Shown here one piece after another: positions 7,208 to 17,335 of a DNA stretch of 34,895 nucleotides. Source of the DNA: Candidatus Gastranaerophilales bacterium (lineage in GTDB: Bacteria; Cyanobacteriota; Vampirovibrionia; Gastranaerophilales; Gastranaerophilaceae); assembly GCA_944326535.1 (NCBI GenBank), contig CALVEJ010000015.1, positions 1 through 34,895 on the forward strand. The letters are read 5' to 3'. Every line of letters starts with the position of its first letter. The stretch's first letter is position 1. Below the pieces are notes generated by a model. It made no database searches, had not been told where the DNA came from, and worked only from the letters and a program-made list of their open reading frames with translations. Both the position numbers and the translations under genes were made by a program.

Positions 7208-8272
7208 ATGGACATCAAAGCTATCAGCACACTATCGTTGCCTTCTGTATCAAGTTACGCACAGCCTGCAAAAAGCCAAAACACTTCAACCGGTGCGTCA
7301 ACAACAAATATGCAGGATAAAATTTCTAAAAAAATACCTGCTGAAGTTAAAAAGAATTTGCCGTATTATGCAGGTTCGGCAGTGCTTGGTCTGGTGATAG
7401 GCTGTTTCATAAAAGGCAAAGGGAATATGAGTGAGAAAGCTCTTCAAAATTTAAAGAACAAAATTATAGAAGAATTAAATCAGGAACAAAAGAAAAATAT
7501 TACGGATGAAATTAAGCAGCTTTTAGACAAAAAAGATAAAATTCTTGCTGAACTGAAGGAAATTAGTCAGGAATTAAAAAATAAAACAGATGAAGTTAGA
7601 AATATTATGAAAGAAGAAACCAAACAAAAGACTGTAACAAATCTGGATGAACTGACTAATAATATGAAGAAAAATCTTTCTCAAAAAACAAATAGTCCTG
7701 CAGTCACAAAAACAGAAGAAGCAGTAAAAACAGAAATTAAAAACAAGCCTTTCTTGCTTTTGGCAGAACATAAAGCAACTGAGGAAGAAAAGGCTCTTAA
7801 AGAGGCAAAAAAATCCTTAAATCTTTTGAACGACGATATTATTTCAAAAATAATGAAAAACAGAAAGTCCGAGGCCTCTGAAATTGACAGAATTGTCGGA
7901 GAAAATATAAAAGACGGGCATGTTGATATGAATATTATGAGAAAAGTTGCCCGTGATTTTTCTGCTGATCAGAAAAATAGAGGAGAAAACCGTTTTCATC
8001 AGGCAGCGGATATTCTGGAACAATCATATCTGAGAGAATTTATTAAGGCTAATGAAAAAGGCTCTTTTGGATTGGATGAAATGTACAATACGATGAAGAA
8101 TGATTCTGATCTGTTCTCTATTTACAAACAAATGCCGGTTGAAGAATCCGCAAACAGACTAAACTATATTGTATACAATGATTTGCTTAAATATGCACCG
8201 GAAAAAGGAATGACAAAAGAAGAGTTCTTTGAAAAAATGCTGGCAAAATTGTTTATGCAGTCGCAGAAATAA
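7208..8272 (+). CDS. Uncharacterised coiled-coil membrane protein
   Basis: The family is not recognised. The 354-residue protein begins with about 40 Ser/Ala/Thr-rich, probably disordered residues with no signal peptide. One hydrophobic segment follows (about 51-67, YYAGSAVLGLVIGCF) and ends in a basic KGKG. Next is a long Lys/Glu-rich coiled-coil (about 70-165) and an alpha-helical C-terminal domain with acidic, Asn/Asp-rich patches. GGGAG seven bases before ATG is a clear ribosome binding site. The layout (short disordered leader, one membrane helix, coiled coil) resembles the gene at 13012. It is a single gene; its stop codon abuts that of the convergent PPC-domain gene. Role unknown. Confidence 0.8.
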   Translation: MDIKAISTLSLPSVSSYAQPAKSQNTSTGASTTNMQDKISKKIPAEVKKNLPYYAGSAVLGLVIGCFIKGKGNMSEKALQNLKNKIIEELNQEQKKNITDEIKQLLDKKDKILAELKEISQELKNKTDEVRNIMKEETKQKTVTNLDELTNNMKKNLSQKTNSPAVTKTEEAVKTEIKNKPFLLLAEHKATEEEKALKEAKKSLNLLNDDIISKIMKNRKSEASEIDRIVGENIKDGHVDMNIMRKVARDFSADQKNRGENRFHQAADILEQSYLREFIKANEKGSFGLDEMYNTMKNDSDLFSIYKQMPVEESANRLNYIVYNDLLKYAPEKGMTKEEFFEKMLAKLFMQSQK

Positions 8273-8704
8273 TTATTTCCACAGCGACAATTTTGTCTCT
8301 TCATCCGGCTCCCGAACTAAATCTTCACCGAGATATTCCCGGATAATCACTTCTGCCGCATAAACCGCCGTGCCCTGAACGAGATGTCCGCCTATACATT
8401 TACCTTTTCTGTCCGCAGCAATCAAATGTACATGACAGAATGGTTTGCCGTCTTTTACGGAAATATTTCCGCTGCATGAAACTATCTCCATCGGCTCATC
8501 ATATGCATATGTTGTATTTATGTACTGTTTTGTAATCTGATCAAAAAATGCCAGCTTGAGGCTGGATACAGCGCCTATCAGACTGATGGAACCTGCTTTT
8601 ATATTTTCATCAATGCATATCTTGTTCAACTCTTCCAGCAAGTCAGAATTGTATTGGAGTTTTGAAATAAATGTTCTTCCTGTCTCATACTGCTTTAAAT
8701 ACAT
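8273..8704 (-). CDS. PPC/DUF296 domain protein
   Basis: The 143 residues form one complete PPC (plant and prokaryote conserved, DUF296) domain: GRTFISKL at the start, the IGAVSSLKLAFFD strand, GNISVKDGKPFCHVHL, then GGHLVQGTAVYAAEV. Histidines in HVHL and GGHL match the usual metal-binding histidines. Bacterial members are small trimeric proteins often described as DNA-binding, but the AT-hook of plant members is absent here, so the ligand is uncertain. The start follows GGTAAA. It is monocistronic and convergent with the coiled-coil gene, with no bases between the two stop codons (TAATTA). Confidence 0.9.
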   Translation of the reverse strand: MYLKQYETGRTFISKLQYNSDLLEELNKICIDENIKAGSISLIGAVSSLKLAFFDQITKQYINTTYAYDEPMEIVSCSGNISVKDGKPFCHVHLIAADRKGKCIGGHLVQGTAVYAAEVIIREYLGEDLVREPDEETKLSLWK

Positions 8705-8873
8705 TTTACCGGCACCCGCTTTTAATCTACTCTATTTTATATATTTTAATTATTTCAAGAATAATATATAATAAGCAAGAATAATTTTTCTTTAACTTTT
8801 GTAAACATTCACAAAAAAAACATAAAGTTTTTGCTGGAAATTGTCGAAAGAAAAAGAGTAATATGGTGTATGT

Positions 8874-9995
8874 ATGGAAAACTTTGGATTATTAAAAGAA
8901 GATTCTTTTGAAGAAAGTCTCGGAGAAATTCTGCAGGTCAAACAAAAGAACGAAAAACATACTATTTTGCTCGTAGATGACGAAGTAAACAATCTTCAGC
9001 TTTTGAGAAGAACCCTTCGAAATGACTACAATATACTTACAGCTTCAAACGGAAAGGAAGCGCTCGAGATTGTAGAGGGCAAGGGGAATGAAATTGCGCT
9101 TATTGTCAGCGACCAAAAAATGCCTGAGATGGAAGGTACGGAGTTTTTGAAAAGAGTTACGGGCGAATATCCCGATATTGTAAAAATTCTGCTCACCGGT
9201 CATCTTGACGTTGATGCCATTGTTGATTCCATAAATGACTGCCACCTATACCAGTATATAGTCAAACCCTTTGACCCTGAAGAGCTTAAATTGACTATAG
9301 AAACAGGTATTCAAAAATTTGATCTTGTTAACAACAAAACAGTTATTCTCAAAGACTTGAGAGAACTTTTCTACAAGACAATAAAACTCATTGCTTCCGC
9401 TCTGGACGCAAAGGATCCGTACACCCATGGACATTCCCTGAGGGTTACAATGTATTCTCTTATTCTGGCAAAGGCGCTGAATTTGGATGATACAACTCTT
9501 GAAGAAATTGAAACAGCCGGTCTTCTTCATGACATAGGAAAAATAGGCATACCCCAAAAAATTCTTTGCAAACCCGGAAAACTTACGGATGAAGAATATG
9601 AAGTGATGAAATCACATCCCGAACAGGCTGAAAAAATGCTGATGGGTATCAAAAAACTGACAGTAATTTCAAACTGGCTGAGAACACACCATGAAAGATG
9701 GGACGGAAAAGGCTATCCGAACGGGCTCAAAGGTGAAGAAATTCCTATCTCGGGACGTATCATTGCCCTTGCGGATACATATGATGCAATGACTTCCACC
9801 CGTTCATACAGAAAAGCCCTTTCTCATGAAACGGCAATTGCTGAAATCCAGCGCTGCGCCGGTACACAGTTTGATCCGGTACTGGCTGAGCTTTTTGTAA
9901 AGTGCCAGGATGAAATCAAAGCAGCAAAAGAAGATCCTGAAACATATTATCCAAAATACAGTTATCTTCAAAAAGAAATAAACCGTACCGTTTAG
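8874..9995 (+). CDS. Response regulator with HD-GYP output domain
   Basis: An N-terminal receiver domain (about 29-148; acidic pair D35/D36, phosphoacceptor D80 in VSDQKMP, conserved K131 in VKPF) is joined to an HD-GYP phosphohydrolase domain (about 165-365). The latter shows HGHSLRV, HDIGKIGIP (H219-D220), HHERWDGKGYP with the GYP triad at 280-282, and ADTYDAMTS. HD-GYP proteins of this RpfG-like layout hydrolyse c-di-GMP, so it probably lowers c-di-GMP in response to a histidine kinase that is not encoded nearby. No ribosome binding site precedes the ATG; TAATAT (8859-8864) sits close by, so the mRNA may be nearly leaderless. It converges on secA with only 2 bp between stops. Confidence 0.95.
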   Translation: MENFGLLKEDSFEESLGEILQVKQKNEKHTILLVDDEVNNLQLLRRTLRNDYNILTASNGKEALEIVEGKGNEIALIVSDQKMPEMEGTEFLKRVTGEYPDIVKILLTGHLDVDAIVDSINDCHLYQYIVKPFDPEELKLTIETGIQKFDLVNNKTVILKDLRELFYKTIKLIASALDAKDPYTHGHSLRVTMYSLILAKALNLDDTTLEEIETAGLLHDIGKIGIPQKILCKPGKLTDEEYEVMKSHPEQAEKMLMGIKKLTVISNWLRTHHERWDGKGYPNGLKGEEIPISGRIIALADTYDAMTSTRSYRKALSHETAIAEIQRCAGTQFDPVLAELFVKCQDEIKAAKEDPETYYPKYSYLQKEINRTV

Positions 9996-9997
9996 TT

Positions 9998-12790
9998 TTA
10001 TTTATCTTTTCCGCAGCAGTTTTTGTATTTCTTTCCGCTGCCGCAAGGACACGGATCGTTTCTGCCTATTTTGTCGCCCTTTTGAATAGGAGCATGAGAA
10101 GGCTCTTCTTCTTCCGGAGATTTGAAAGACTGTGCTGCCTGTGAAAGCTGCGTTTCAATTACTTCGTCATCACGTCTGTTTACAATCTGTACGCCGAAAC
10201 GGGTTCTGAAGAGATATTTTACTGTTTCGGATTGGATTTCATACATCATGTTGTTAAACAGGTCGTACGCTTCTCTTTTGTATTCAATCAGCGGATCTTT
10301 CTGTCCGTATGCACGGAGACCGATACCGTCACGCAGCATATCTATGTTGTGGAGATGGTCTATCCATTTGTTGTCAACAACACGAAGAAGAATATCTTTT
10401 TCTATATTTCTCATTACATTTGTATGAGAGAAAGGTTCTTCCGGCGTATATTCAGATTCATACTGCATTTGGATACTGTTATAGAACTGAATTGTTTCTT
10501 CTTCATGTTCTCTGTATGCATCAATCGCAAGTTTTTTGAACTTTTCAAAAATAGATTCATAGCTCAGACCCTGTATATCTTTTACTTCAAGATAAGAAAG
10601 CTGCGGAACGAGCGAATGAACTTCTTTTATCATACCGAGCAAATCTTCATATATGTATTCCTGAGGATTTTGTCCGGGAGAAATGTAACTTTTTATTATC
10701 CTGTCCATTTCTCTTTCAATCATGTAATAAATATCAACCGTCAAATCTTCGCCTTTGAGCACCCTTCTTCTCTGGCTGTAGAATTTTTCTCTCTGAATAT
10801 TCATTACATCGTCATATTCAAGTACACTTTTTCTGATATCAAAGTGATAAGTTTCTACTTTTCTTTGAGATGCCTGAATTTGTCTTGTTATCAAGCCGGA
10901 TTCTATAGCCATATCGTCTTCAACTTTGAGCGTGTTCATAAGGTTGATAATATGTTGTCCGCCAAAAATTCTCATCAAATCGTCTTCCAAAGAAAGGAAA
11001 AATCTGGTTGAACCAGGGTCTCCCTGTCTTGCCGCACGACCTCTAAGCTGGTTGTCGATACGTCTTGATTCGTGTCTTTCTGTCCCGATTACGTGAAGAC
11101 CGCCCGCTTGAACAACTTTTGCATGTTCCGCTTCGGTAATTTCTTTTGCCTGTTTCAAAGCGGCTTCTTTTTCTGCTTCGTAATTCGGGTTGTCTTCCGT
11201 AATACCTTTTTGATCCAGCATGTCTTTTGCCAGATATTCTGCGTTACCGCCCAAAAGAATGTCTGTACCTCGTCCTGCCATGTTTGTGGCAATGGTAACC
11301 GCTCCAAATCGTCCTGCCTGAGCAATAATATAGGCTTCTTTTTCGTGGTGTTTTGCGTTCAGTACATTGTGTTTTATGCCTCTTTTTTTCAAAAGGTCTG
11401 ACAGATATTCCGACTTGTCTATACTGATTGTACCCACGAGAACGGGTCTGCCGATTGCATGCATTTTGACAATTTCATCGACTACCGCAATGTATTTTTG
11501 TTTTTGAGATTTGTAAACAACATCGGGATAGTTTATTCTGATATCCGGTTTGTTTGTCGGAATTGTTGTTACTTCAAGGTTATAAATTTTTCCGAATTCC
11601 GCTTCTTCTGTCATTGCGGTACCGGTCATACCGGCAAGTTTCGGATAAAGTCTGAAGAGGTTTTGGAATGTAATGCTGGCAAGTGTCTGGGTTTCATCTT
11701 GAATTTTTACGCCTTCTTTTGCTTCAACAGCCTGATGAAGCCCGTCAGACCACCGTCTGCCTTCCATCAAACGTCCTGTAAATTCATCAACAATAACAAC
11801 TTCGCCGTTTTTGATTACGTAATCCGTGTCTTTCTGATAAAGTTCTTTTGCTTTTAGCGCCTGCAAAAGATGGTGTGCATATTGGTTGTGAACATCAAAA
11901 AGATCCTCAATACCAAGCAATTTTTCGGCATGATCAATACCTTCTTCAGACAGGATAACATTTTTGTTTTTCTCATCGACTTCATAGTCCAGATCTTTTT
12001 TCAGCTGCGGTGCTATTTTCGCCATTGTTTGATAAAGCTGTGCCGACTGCTCAAGTCTGCCGGAGATAATAAGAGGTGTTCTGGCTTCATCAATAAGAAT
12101 AGAGTCAACTTCGTCTATGATTGCATAGTTGTAAGGACGTTGAACGAGCATGTCAACACTTCCCGCCATGTTGTCTCTCAAATAGTCAAAACCAAACTCA
12201 TTATTTGTTCCGTAGGTGATATCACAGGCGTATGCCGCTTTTTTGCGTTCAAACTCATCTGCGTCTCTTCCGCCGGAAAGGATTACTCCGACAGATAATC
12301 CGAGGAATTTGTAAATACGGCCCATCCATTCGCTGTCACGTTTTGCCAGATAATCATTTACCGTAATTACATGAACACCTTTGCCGGTAAGGGCGTTGAG
12401 GTATGCAGGCAGAGTTGCAACAAGAGTTTTACCTTCACCTGTTCTCATCTCGGCAATGTGCCCGTTGTGAAGAAATATACCGCCTATGAGCTGTACATCA
12501 AAATGTCTCATGTTCAAGACACGTTTTCCTGCTTCTCTGACTACGGCAAAGGCTTCCGGAAGGATTTCGTCCAATGCTTTTTTCTCAAGAGCACGATCTT
12601 TTTTGAAATCTGAAGATGTTTCTCTTTTTGCAAGATGCTCTTTAAACTCCTGTGTTTTTGCACGAAGCTGTTCGTCTGTCAGAGCTGCCATTTCCGGTTC
12701 AAGTTTGTTTATGTGCTCCACAATCGGCATCATTTTTTTTACTTTTTTGGCATTCGGATCGCCAAGCATTTTGAATAACAAGTCTAGCAT
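9998..12790 (-). CDS. secA: Preprotein translocase ATPase SecA
   Basis: SecA drives post-translational export through SecYEG. The 930-residue protein contains the first nucleotide-binding fold ([14 protein letters not shown]), the [20 protein letters not shown]-like segment, the preprotein cross-linking domain, the second fold ([30 protein letters not shown]), the helical scaffold/wing, and a C-terminal zinc-binding SEC-C motif ([18 protein letters not shown]). Length and domain order are standard. The start at 12790 gives the usual [15 protein letters not shown] opening. It is monocistronic and divergent from the coiled-coil gene at 13012. Confidence 0.98.
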   Translation of the reverse strand: MLDLLFKMLGDPNAKKVKKMMPIVEHINKLEPEMAALTDEQLRAKTQEFKEHLAKRETSSDFKKDRALEKKALDEILPEAFAVVREAGKRVLNMRHFDVQLIGGIFLHNGHIAEMRTGEGKTLVATLPAYLNALTGKGVHVITVNDYLAKRDSEWMGRIYKFLGLSVGVILSGGRDADEFERKKAAYACDITYGTNNEFGFDYLRDNMAGSVDMLVQRPYNYAIIDEVDSILIDEARTPLIISGRLEQSAQLYQTMAKIAPQLKKDLDYEVDEKNKNVILSEEGIDHAEKLLGIEDLFDVHNQYAHHLLQALKAKELYQKDTDYVIKNGEVVIVDEFTGRLMEGRRWSDGLHQAVEAKEGVKIQDETQTLASITFQNLFRLYPKLAGMTGTAMTEEAEFGKIYNLEVTTIPTNKPDIRINYPDVVYKSQKQKYIAVVDEIVKMHAIGRPVLVGTISIDKSEYLSDLLKKRGIKHNVLNAKHHEKEAYIIAQAGRFGAVTIATNMAGRGTDILLGGNAEYLAKDMLDQKGITEDNPNYEAEKEAALKQAKEITEAEHAKVVQAGGLHVIGTERHESRRIDNQLRGRAARQGDPGSTRFFLSLEDDLMRIFGGQHIINLMNTLKVEDDMAIESGLITRQIQASQRKVETYHFDIRKSVLEYDDVMNIQREKFYSQRRRVLKGEDLTVDIYYMIEREMDRIIKSYISPGQNPQEYIYEDLLGMIKEVHSLVPQLSYLEVKDIQGLSYESIFEKFKKLAIDAYREHEEETIQFYNSIQMQYESEYTPEEPFSHTNVMRNIEKDILLRVVDNKWIDHLHNIDMLRDGIGLRAYGQKDPLIEYKREAYDLFNNMMYEIQSETVKYLFRTRFGVQIVNRRDDEVIETQLSQAAQSFKSPEEEEPSHAPIQKGDKIGRNDPCPCGSGKKYKNCCGKDK

Positions 12791-13011
12791 TTATATTAAA
12801 ATTCCCCTGAGTATCTAATGTGTAAACTGATTTTACCACGCACATATCAAAAAAAACATAGCAAAAAGGGAATTAGCCGATGAGGATATAATACATCCGA
12901 GAAAAATTCTGTGATGATGAATTATTATGTTTTGTAAATTAAAATTTTGTTTATTTTGGCAAAAATAATTACAAATTTGTTTTAATATACATGTGAAGGC
13001 AAGGCAGTTCT

Positions 13012-14712
13012 ATGACTTTAAATATTTCAGGCAGAAACAATATATATAAAGATTTTTCAATGTCCGGACAAACCGTGGCACCTTTGTCTTCTCTGCCTGC
13101 CGGACAAACAGCACCTCCGCCTGTTGCCGCTGTAAGAGTATCTGATGTTGAGGGAGATAAAAAAGGCAACGGCAAAAAGATTTTCGGTATCATTGGTATT
13201 TCTGTCGGATCTGTTGCTTTGCTGACGCTTATAGGTCTTTTTACATTATCAAAAGGTTTTTCAAGCGGATTTTCACAAAAGCTGAACAAGTTGTCAAAAT
13301 CTTTGCAGAAAAAGATTTATGACCTTTCTTCAAGCACAAAAGAACTGACAGCTTCACAAAAAATGAAACTCAAAGTCAGCCAGACCCTAAAACCCATGGC
13401 AGATACCATGCAGGCAGCATCAAATATTTCTGCAATAAAAGACAGCTGGATCAGACACTGGCTCAAAAAACTTAAACTTGAACCGGTTATCAAAAAAATG
13501 AACAATGTTTTCAGAAATATTGTTATAAAAAACACAAAAAACTATTACTCAAAAGCTGAATCTGCAAATCTGAAATTCTGTTCATATCTCGATGATTTGA
13601 TAAAACAGGCTGATGATCCGCAAATAAAGTCACAACTGAAAGATTATGCCCAAAAGTTAAAAGATTCTTTCCAGAACAACTTTACAACCGCAGCTCATTA
13701 CGAACGTGCGGATAAGGCATACAAAAAAATGTACGGACTTGACGAAAAAGTTTACAACAAACTTTTTGGAGGAGACGGGCTTTTAAAGAATTTAAAAAAT
13801 GCAAAATCATATGTCACAACAGACTATGTTGCATATGACAAAAAATCCCTTGCAAAGTATTTATACGGACAAAAAGCAAAATTTTCAAACAACGTCAATG
13901 ACAGTTACAACAGCATAAAACAGCTGATAAACGAAATAAAAATCCATGTTGATCCTCAGGATACAAAAGCTGTGGATATTGTCAAAAAACTGAGCGAAGC
14001 GCTTGAAAAGTACAAAAACGCAGCAGGGGCACAGGAAGCAGAACTGAGAAAAGCCGCTGTTCAAGAACTCAGAACAGAAATGAAAAATCTGTCTCGAATA
14101 TTCAGAGAAAACGACCAATATGCCGATATTGTAAAAAATTCTCATGAAAAGATGACAGAGTTCTACAAAGCTATTGATGTACAAAGTACTCAAAAAGGTC
14201 TTGCTCAGGATGCAATTACCTTTATCAAAGAAAAATACGGAAAAAATTCTTCCCAATATAAAGAGGCAAAGCGGATTACAAATGAAATCAACAACAATCT
14301 CAATAATGCGATAAACTCGGAACTGAATTCATTTGACAAATTGGCTGAACTTCAGGTTGGCTCACTGCCTACGGATATTCTCGGCATTTTGGGTCCGACG
14401 GCGCTGGGCACACTGCTTGTTGTAAACTCAAAAGACAAGAATGAAAGAATTTCAAAAACACTTACACAGGGCGTTCCTATCATAGGCGGTGTCGGTGTTA
14501 CATACTATGGTACAACAAGGGGCTGGACAGGAGCCAGAAACCTTATGCTCGGTGCTGTTACCAGCGTACTATTGAATATAATAGGCACAAAAGCTGATGA
14601 ATTATACAAAAAATATGCGGAAAAACAGAGTATTTTACAAACCGCATATGATGCCTGGAATAAACTGCAAGGTAAAGACACAACCGTAATTGCATCTGCG
14701 GATCAAAAATAA
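13012..14712 (+). CDS. Uncharacterised large coiled-coil membrane protein
   Basis: The family is not recognised. The 566 residues start with a Ser/Pro/Ala-rich leader (1-55) without a cleavable signal peptide, then one strong hydrophobic segment (about 57-79) ending in a basic SKGF. About 350 residues of Lys-rich helical, coiled-coil-like sequence follow (about 85-440). The C-terminal part (about 448-535) is hydrophobic and Gly-rich (LPTDILGILGPTALGTLL, GVPIIGGVGVTYYG), probably two or three more membrane or membrane-associated helices. The overall plan parallels the protein at 7208 in expanded form. The ribosome binding site is weak (AAGGCAG). TATAAT at 12887-12892 in the AT-rich gap with secA could start a leader of about 115 nt. 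Role unknown. Confidence 0.8.
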   Translation: MTLNISGRNNIYKDFSMSGQTVAPLSSLPAGQTAPPPVAAVRVSDVEGDKKGNGKKIFGIIGISVGSVALLTLIGLFTLSKGFSSGFSQKLNKLSKSLQKKIYDLSSSTKELTASQKMKLKVSQTLKPMADTMQAASNISAIKDSWIRHWLKKLKLEPVIKKMNNVFRNIVIKNTKNYYSKAESANLKFCSYLDDLIKQADDPQIKSQLKDYAQKLKDSFQNNFTTAAHYERADKAYKKMYGLDEKVYNKLFGGDGLLKNLKNAKSYVTTDYVAYDKKSLAKYLYGQKAKFSNNVNDSYNSIKQLINEIKIHVDPQDTKAVDIVKKLSEALEKYKNAAGAQEAELRKAAVQELRTEMKNLSRIFRENDQYADIVKNSHEKMTEFYKAIDVQSTQKGLAQDAITFIKEKYGKNSSQYKEAKRITNEINNNLNNAINSELNSFDKLAELQVGSLPTDILGILGPTALGTLLVVNSKDKNERISKTLTQGVPIIGGVGVTYYGTTRGWTGARNLMLGAVTSVLLNIIGTKADELYKKYAEKQSILQTAYDAWNKLQGKDTTVIASADQK

Positions 14713-14840
14713 TACGCTTGGATTATATTAGCCTTGAGGGGCTTTTAAGATGGACTGTTTTGATGTAAGATAAATAATCGTTGAGGATGTCCGAAAGTTT
14801 GCGGCTCTGAATTAGTTTATTCATCAGGTTATTTATTGTT

Positions 14841-16277
14841 ATGCTAAAAGTTTTTAATTCATACTCCGGAAAAACAGAAGAATTTACCCCAATAAACGGA
14901 AACAAGGTTAATATGTATGTCTGCGGCCCGACAGTCTATGATCATCCGCATTTGGGACATGCACGCTGCTATATTACCTGGGATGTTTTGTACAGGTATC
15001 TGAAATTTCTGGGATATGACGTAAAATACTGCCGCAATGTCACCGATGTGGATGACAAAATTCTCAATAAATCGGTAAAAGAAAACTGCACACCGGATGA
15101 AATTGCAAAAAAATATTATGATATTTTCTCCGAGTCCATGAAAAAACTCAATAACCTAAAACCGGATGTTGAGCCTTTTGCGACAAAAACACTCGGCGAT
15201 ATGATAAAGATGGTAAAAACTCTTATAGAAAAAGGCTATGCTTATGAGGCTGACGGGGACGTGTATTTCAGAGTAAAAAAATTTCCGAAATACGGAATGC
15301 TTTCAAAACAGCCGATAGATGATCTTGAAGCCGGAGCAAGAGTTGAAACTTCTTCCATAAAAGAAGATCCGCTTGATTTTGCATTGTGGAAAAAAGATGA
15401 AAAATTCGGATATAAAAGCCCCTGGGGCATAGGAAGACCGGGATGGCATATTGAATGCTCTGCAATGAGCAAAAAACATCTTGCAGACGAAATTGACATT
15501 CATGCCGGCGGTGCGGATTTGATTTTTCCTCACCATGAAAATGAAATTGCTCAATCGGAATGTGCAAACGGCTGCCGGTTTGTAAAATACTGGATGCATA
15601 ACGGCTTTGTTACAATAAACAAAGAAAAAATGTCAAAGTCGCTGGGCAATTTTATTACAATAGACGGGCTTCTGGACAAATATGATGCAAATACAATCAG
15701 ATTTTTTATTTTGACAAATCATTACAGAATGCCGGTTGAGTTTAATGATGAAGCACTTTCAGCTGCACATGCCGGCGTCCAAAGACTCAAAAATGCGGCA
15801 AACAATGTTCTTGCATGGGTTGGAAAAGAGGCTATAATTGAAAATATTGAATCGGAAGAAATAGATGCTTTTAAAGAAGCCATGGATGATGACATAAACA
15901 CATCAAAGGCTCTTGCCGTATTGTTCGATGCCGCATCAAAGGCAAACAAGGCAAAAGATTCTTCTGACAGAGAAAATGCAATCAAATACATCTCGGTTTT
16001 GATTAAACTGGCAAGAGTTCTCGGTTTTGATTTTGAAAAAGTGGAACTTGATGAAAATCAATTGAAAGAAAAACTCGATGAAATTATAGATGAATTTGAC
16101 TTTATTTCTGACAAGAATGCTCCTGCAAAAGAAATTATGGAAAAAATCATAGAAACCAGAAACAGTGCAAGAGCACAGAAAAACTGGGCTGTTGCGGATG
16201 CAATAAGGAATTCTCTGGATAAAATCAATATTGTATTGAAAGATACAAAAGACGGTACTGTTTTCGAATTAAAATGA
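14841..16277 (+). CDS. cysS: Cysteinyl-tRNA synthetase
   Basis: CysS charges tRNA-Cys with cysteine. The class I signatures are intact: YVCGPTVYDHPHLGHAR (zinc-ligand Cys and the HIGH-type motif), WHIECSAM and HAGGADLIFPHHENEIAQSE (remaining zinc ligands and active site), and KMSKS. At 478 residues it is full length. A C-terminal helical anticodon-binding domain (about 330-478) is present. No clear ribosome binding site precedes the ATG, and no T-box leader is seen in the 128-bp upstream gap. It heads a co-directional group with coaE 27 bp downstream. Confidence 0.97.
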   Translation: MLKVFNSYSGKTEEFTPINGNKVNMYVCGPTVYDHPHLGHARCYITWDVLYRYLKFLGYDVKYCRNVTDVDDKILNKSVKENCTPDEIAKKYYDIFSESMKKLNNLKPDVEPFATKTLGDMIKMVKTLIEKGYAYEADGDVYFRVKKFPKYGMLSKQPIDDLEAGARVETSSIKEDPLDFALWKKDEKFGYKSPWGIGRPGWHIECSAMSKKHLADEIDIHAGGADLIFPHHENEIAQSECANGCRFVKYWMHNGFVTINKEKMSKSLGNFITIDGLLDKYDANTIRFFILTNHYRMPVEFNDEALSAAHAGVQRLKNAANNVLAWVGKEAIIENIESEEIDAFKEAMDDDINTSKALAVLFDAASKANKAKDSSDRENAIKYISVLIKLARVLGFDFEKVELDENQLKEKLDEIIDEFDFISDKNAPAKEIMEKIIETRNSARAQKNWAVADAIRNSLDKINIVLKDTKDGTVFELK

Positions 16278-16304
16278 GTTAACTTACGGAAAGTTGGCAA
16301 GTGT

Positions 16305-16895
16305 ATGTTAAAAGTGGGTCTCACCGGCAATATTGCCTCAGGAAAATCAATTGTACAAAGTTATTTTGAAAAAAAGGGTATACCAGTTATTGATGCTGAC
16401 TGGATATGCCACAGGCTGATGGACAGCAATGAAGAAGTCATTGAAAAAGTCTCGGAGCTGTTTAAGGGCAAGGATATTTTTCTGGATGACGGACGTCTCG
16501 GCCGCCACAAAATAGGGCTTATTGTTTTTTCAAATCCCGAAAAAATGGAGGCGCTTGAAAACATTTTGCATCCGCTTGCCGAAAAGAAAATTCTTGAGTT
16601 TTTTGAAGAACATCAAAACGAAGAAATAGTTGTTGCCTCTGTTCCTTTGTTGTTTGAAGCAAACATGCAAAATCTTTTTGACAGAACAATTCTCGTATGT
16701 GCTGACAAAAAAATCAGACTTCAGAGATTGATGAACAGAAACGGGTACAGCCTTGAACATGCTATTGAGAGAATAAACTCCCAAGTTTCACAGGAAGAAA
16801 AAAGGTACATGGCTGATTTTATCATTGAAAACAACAATGACCTCATAGAACTTGAAACACAGATAAACAAAACAATTGAAAGATTATGGACATGA
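16305..16895 (+). CDS. coaE: Dephospho-CoA kinase
   Basis: CoaE phosphorylates dephospho-CoA at the 3'-hydroxyl, the last step of CoA synthesis. The P-loop GLTGNIASGKS begins at residue 5; VIDADWICH, HPLAEKKI and VASVPLLFEA follow as in the family, with the lid arginine region RLQRLMNRN. The 196-residue length is typical. Its stop overlaps the next start in ATGA (16892-16895), so the downstream membrane-protein gene is probably coupled to it. Confidence 0.95.
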   Translation: MLKVGLTGNIASGKSIVQSYFEKKGIPVIDADWICHRLMDSNEEVIEKVSELFKGKDIFLDDGRLGRHKIGLIVFSNPEKMEALENILHPLAEKKILEFFEEHQNEEIVVASVPLLFEANMQNLFDRTILVCADKKIRLQRLMNRNGYSLEHAIERINSQVSQEEKRYMADFIIENNNDLIELETQINKTIERLWT

Positions 16896-17335
16896 TAAAA
16901 AAAATCCACAAAATCCCTGACAAAGTTTTTTTTAATGCGGTATTTCTTATTGTAATACTATGGAATTTGAAATATTTCTTTTTGCCTTTGCAGGTGCCGT
17001 TCACAATGATTGCAAAAGATTTTATATGGCAAAATCAATTCTATTCTGCCGTTGAGGCAATAAAAAATGAATCTTCAAAAATAGAAGGATTTCAAGATGA
17101 GGGACAGATAAGTTTTGTCTCTGATATTGCACAAAACAGTGTTTTTGACCTGACGGATACAATAAAATCTTTTTACATTGCACAGTATGCAATAGTTCCT
17201 TCTATATTGAAAAATGATCTAGAACGCAAATATGCGATTGCGGATTTTGAAAAGAAAATTTCGGTGCCGGACGGTTTTTCGGTAGAGAGAAAAGTTAACA
17301 ATAATATTTTTATATTAAAAAGGAATAATAAATGA
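16892..17335 (+). CDS. Small single-pass membrane protein, uncharacterised
   Basis: The family is not recognised. The start at 16892 overlaps the coaE stop in ATGA; an ATG two codons upstream (16886) is equally readable. The 147-residue protein has one N-terminal hydrophobic segment (about 14-36, rich in F/I/L/W) flanked by lysines, then a soluble domain of about 110 residues with mixed alpha/beta character. The topology suggests an anchored domain facing the periplasm. Its stop overlaps the start of the GT-C-like gene in ATGA (17332-17335), so the two proteins are probably made together. By position it may be an accessory subunit of that membrane enzyme; this is inference only. Confidence 0.8.
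   Translation: MIKKIHKIPDKVFFNAVFLIVILWNLKYFFLPLQVPFTMIAKDFIWQNQFYSAVEAIKNESSKIEGFQDEGQISFVSDIAQNSVFDLTDTIKSFYIAQYAIVPSILKNDLERKYAIADFEKKISVPDGFSVERKVNNNIFILKRNNK

Noticed and set aside
10232-11011. Open frame of 259 codons on the plus strand inside secA
   Set aside because: Antisense to secA in a region of full SecA homology; product is Phe/Ile-rich without any domain character.
14713-14840. T-box leader upstream of cysS
   Set aside because: No T-box consensus, no specifier-like stem and no terminator hairpin in the gap.
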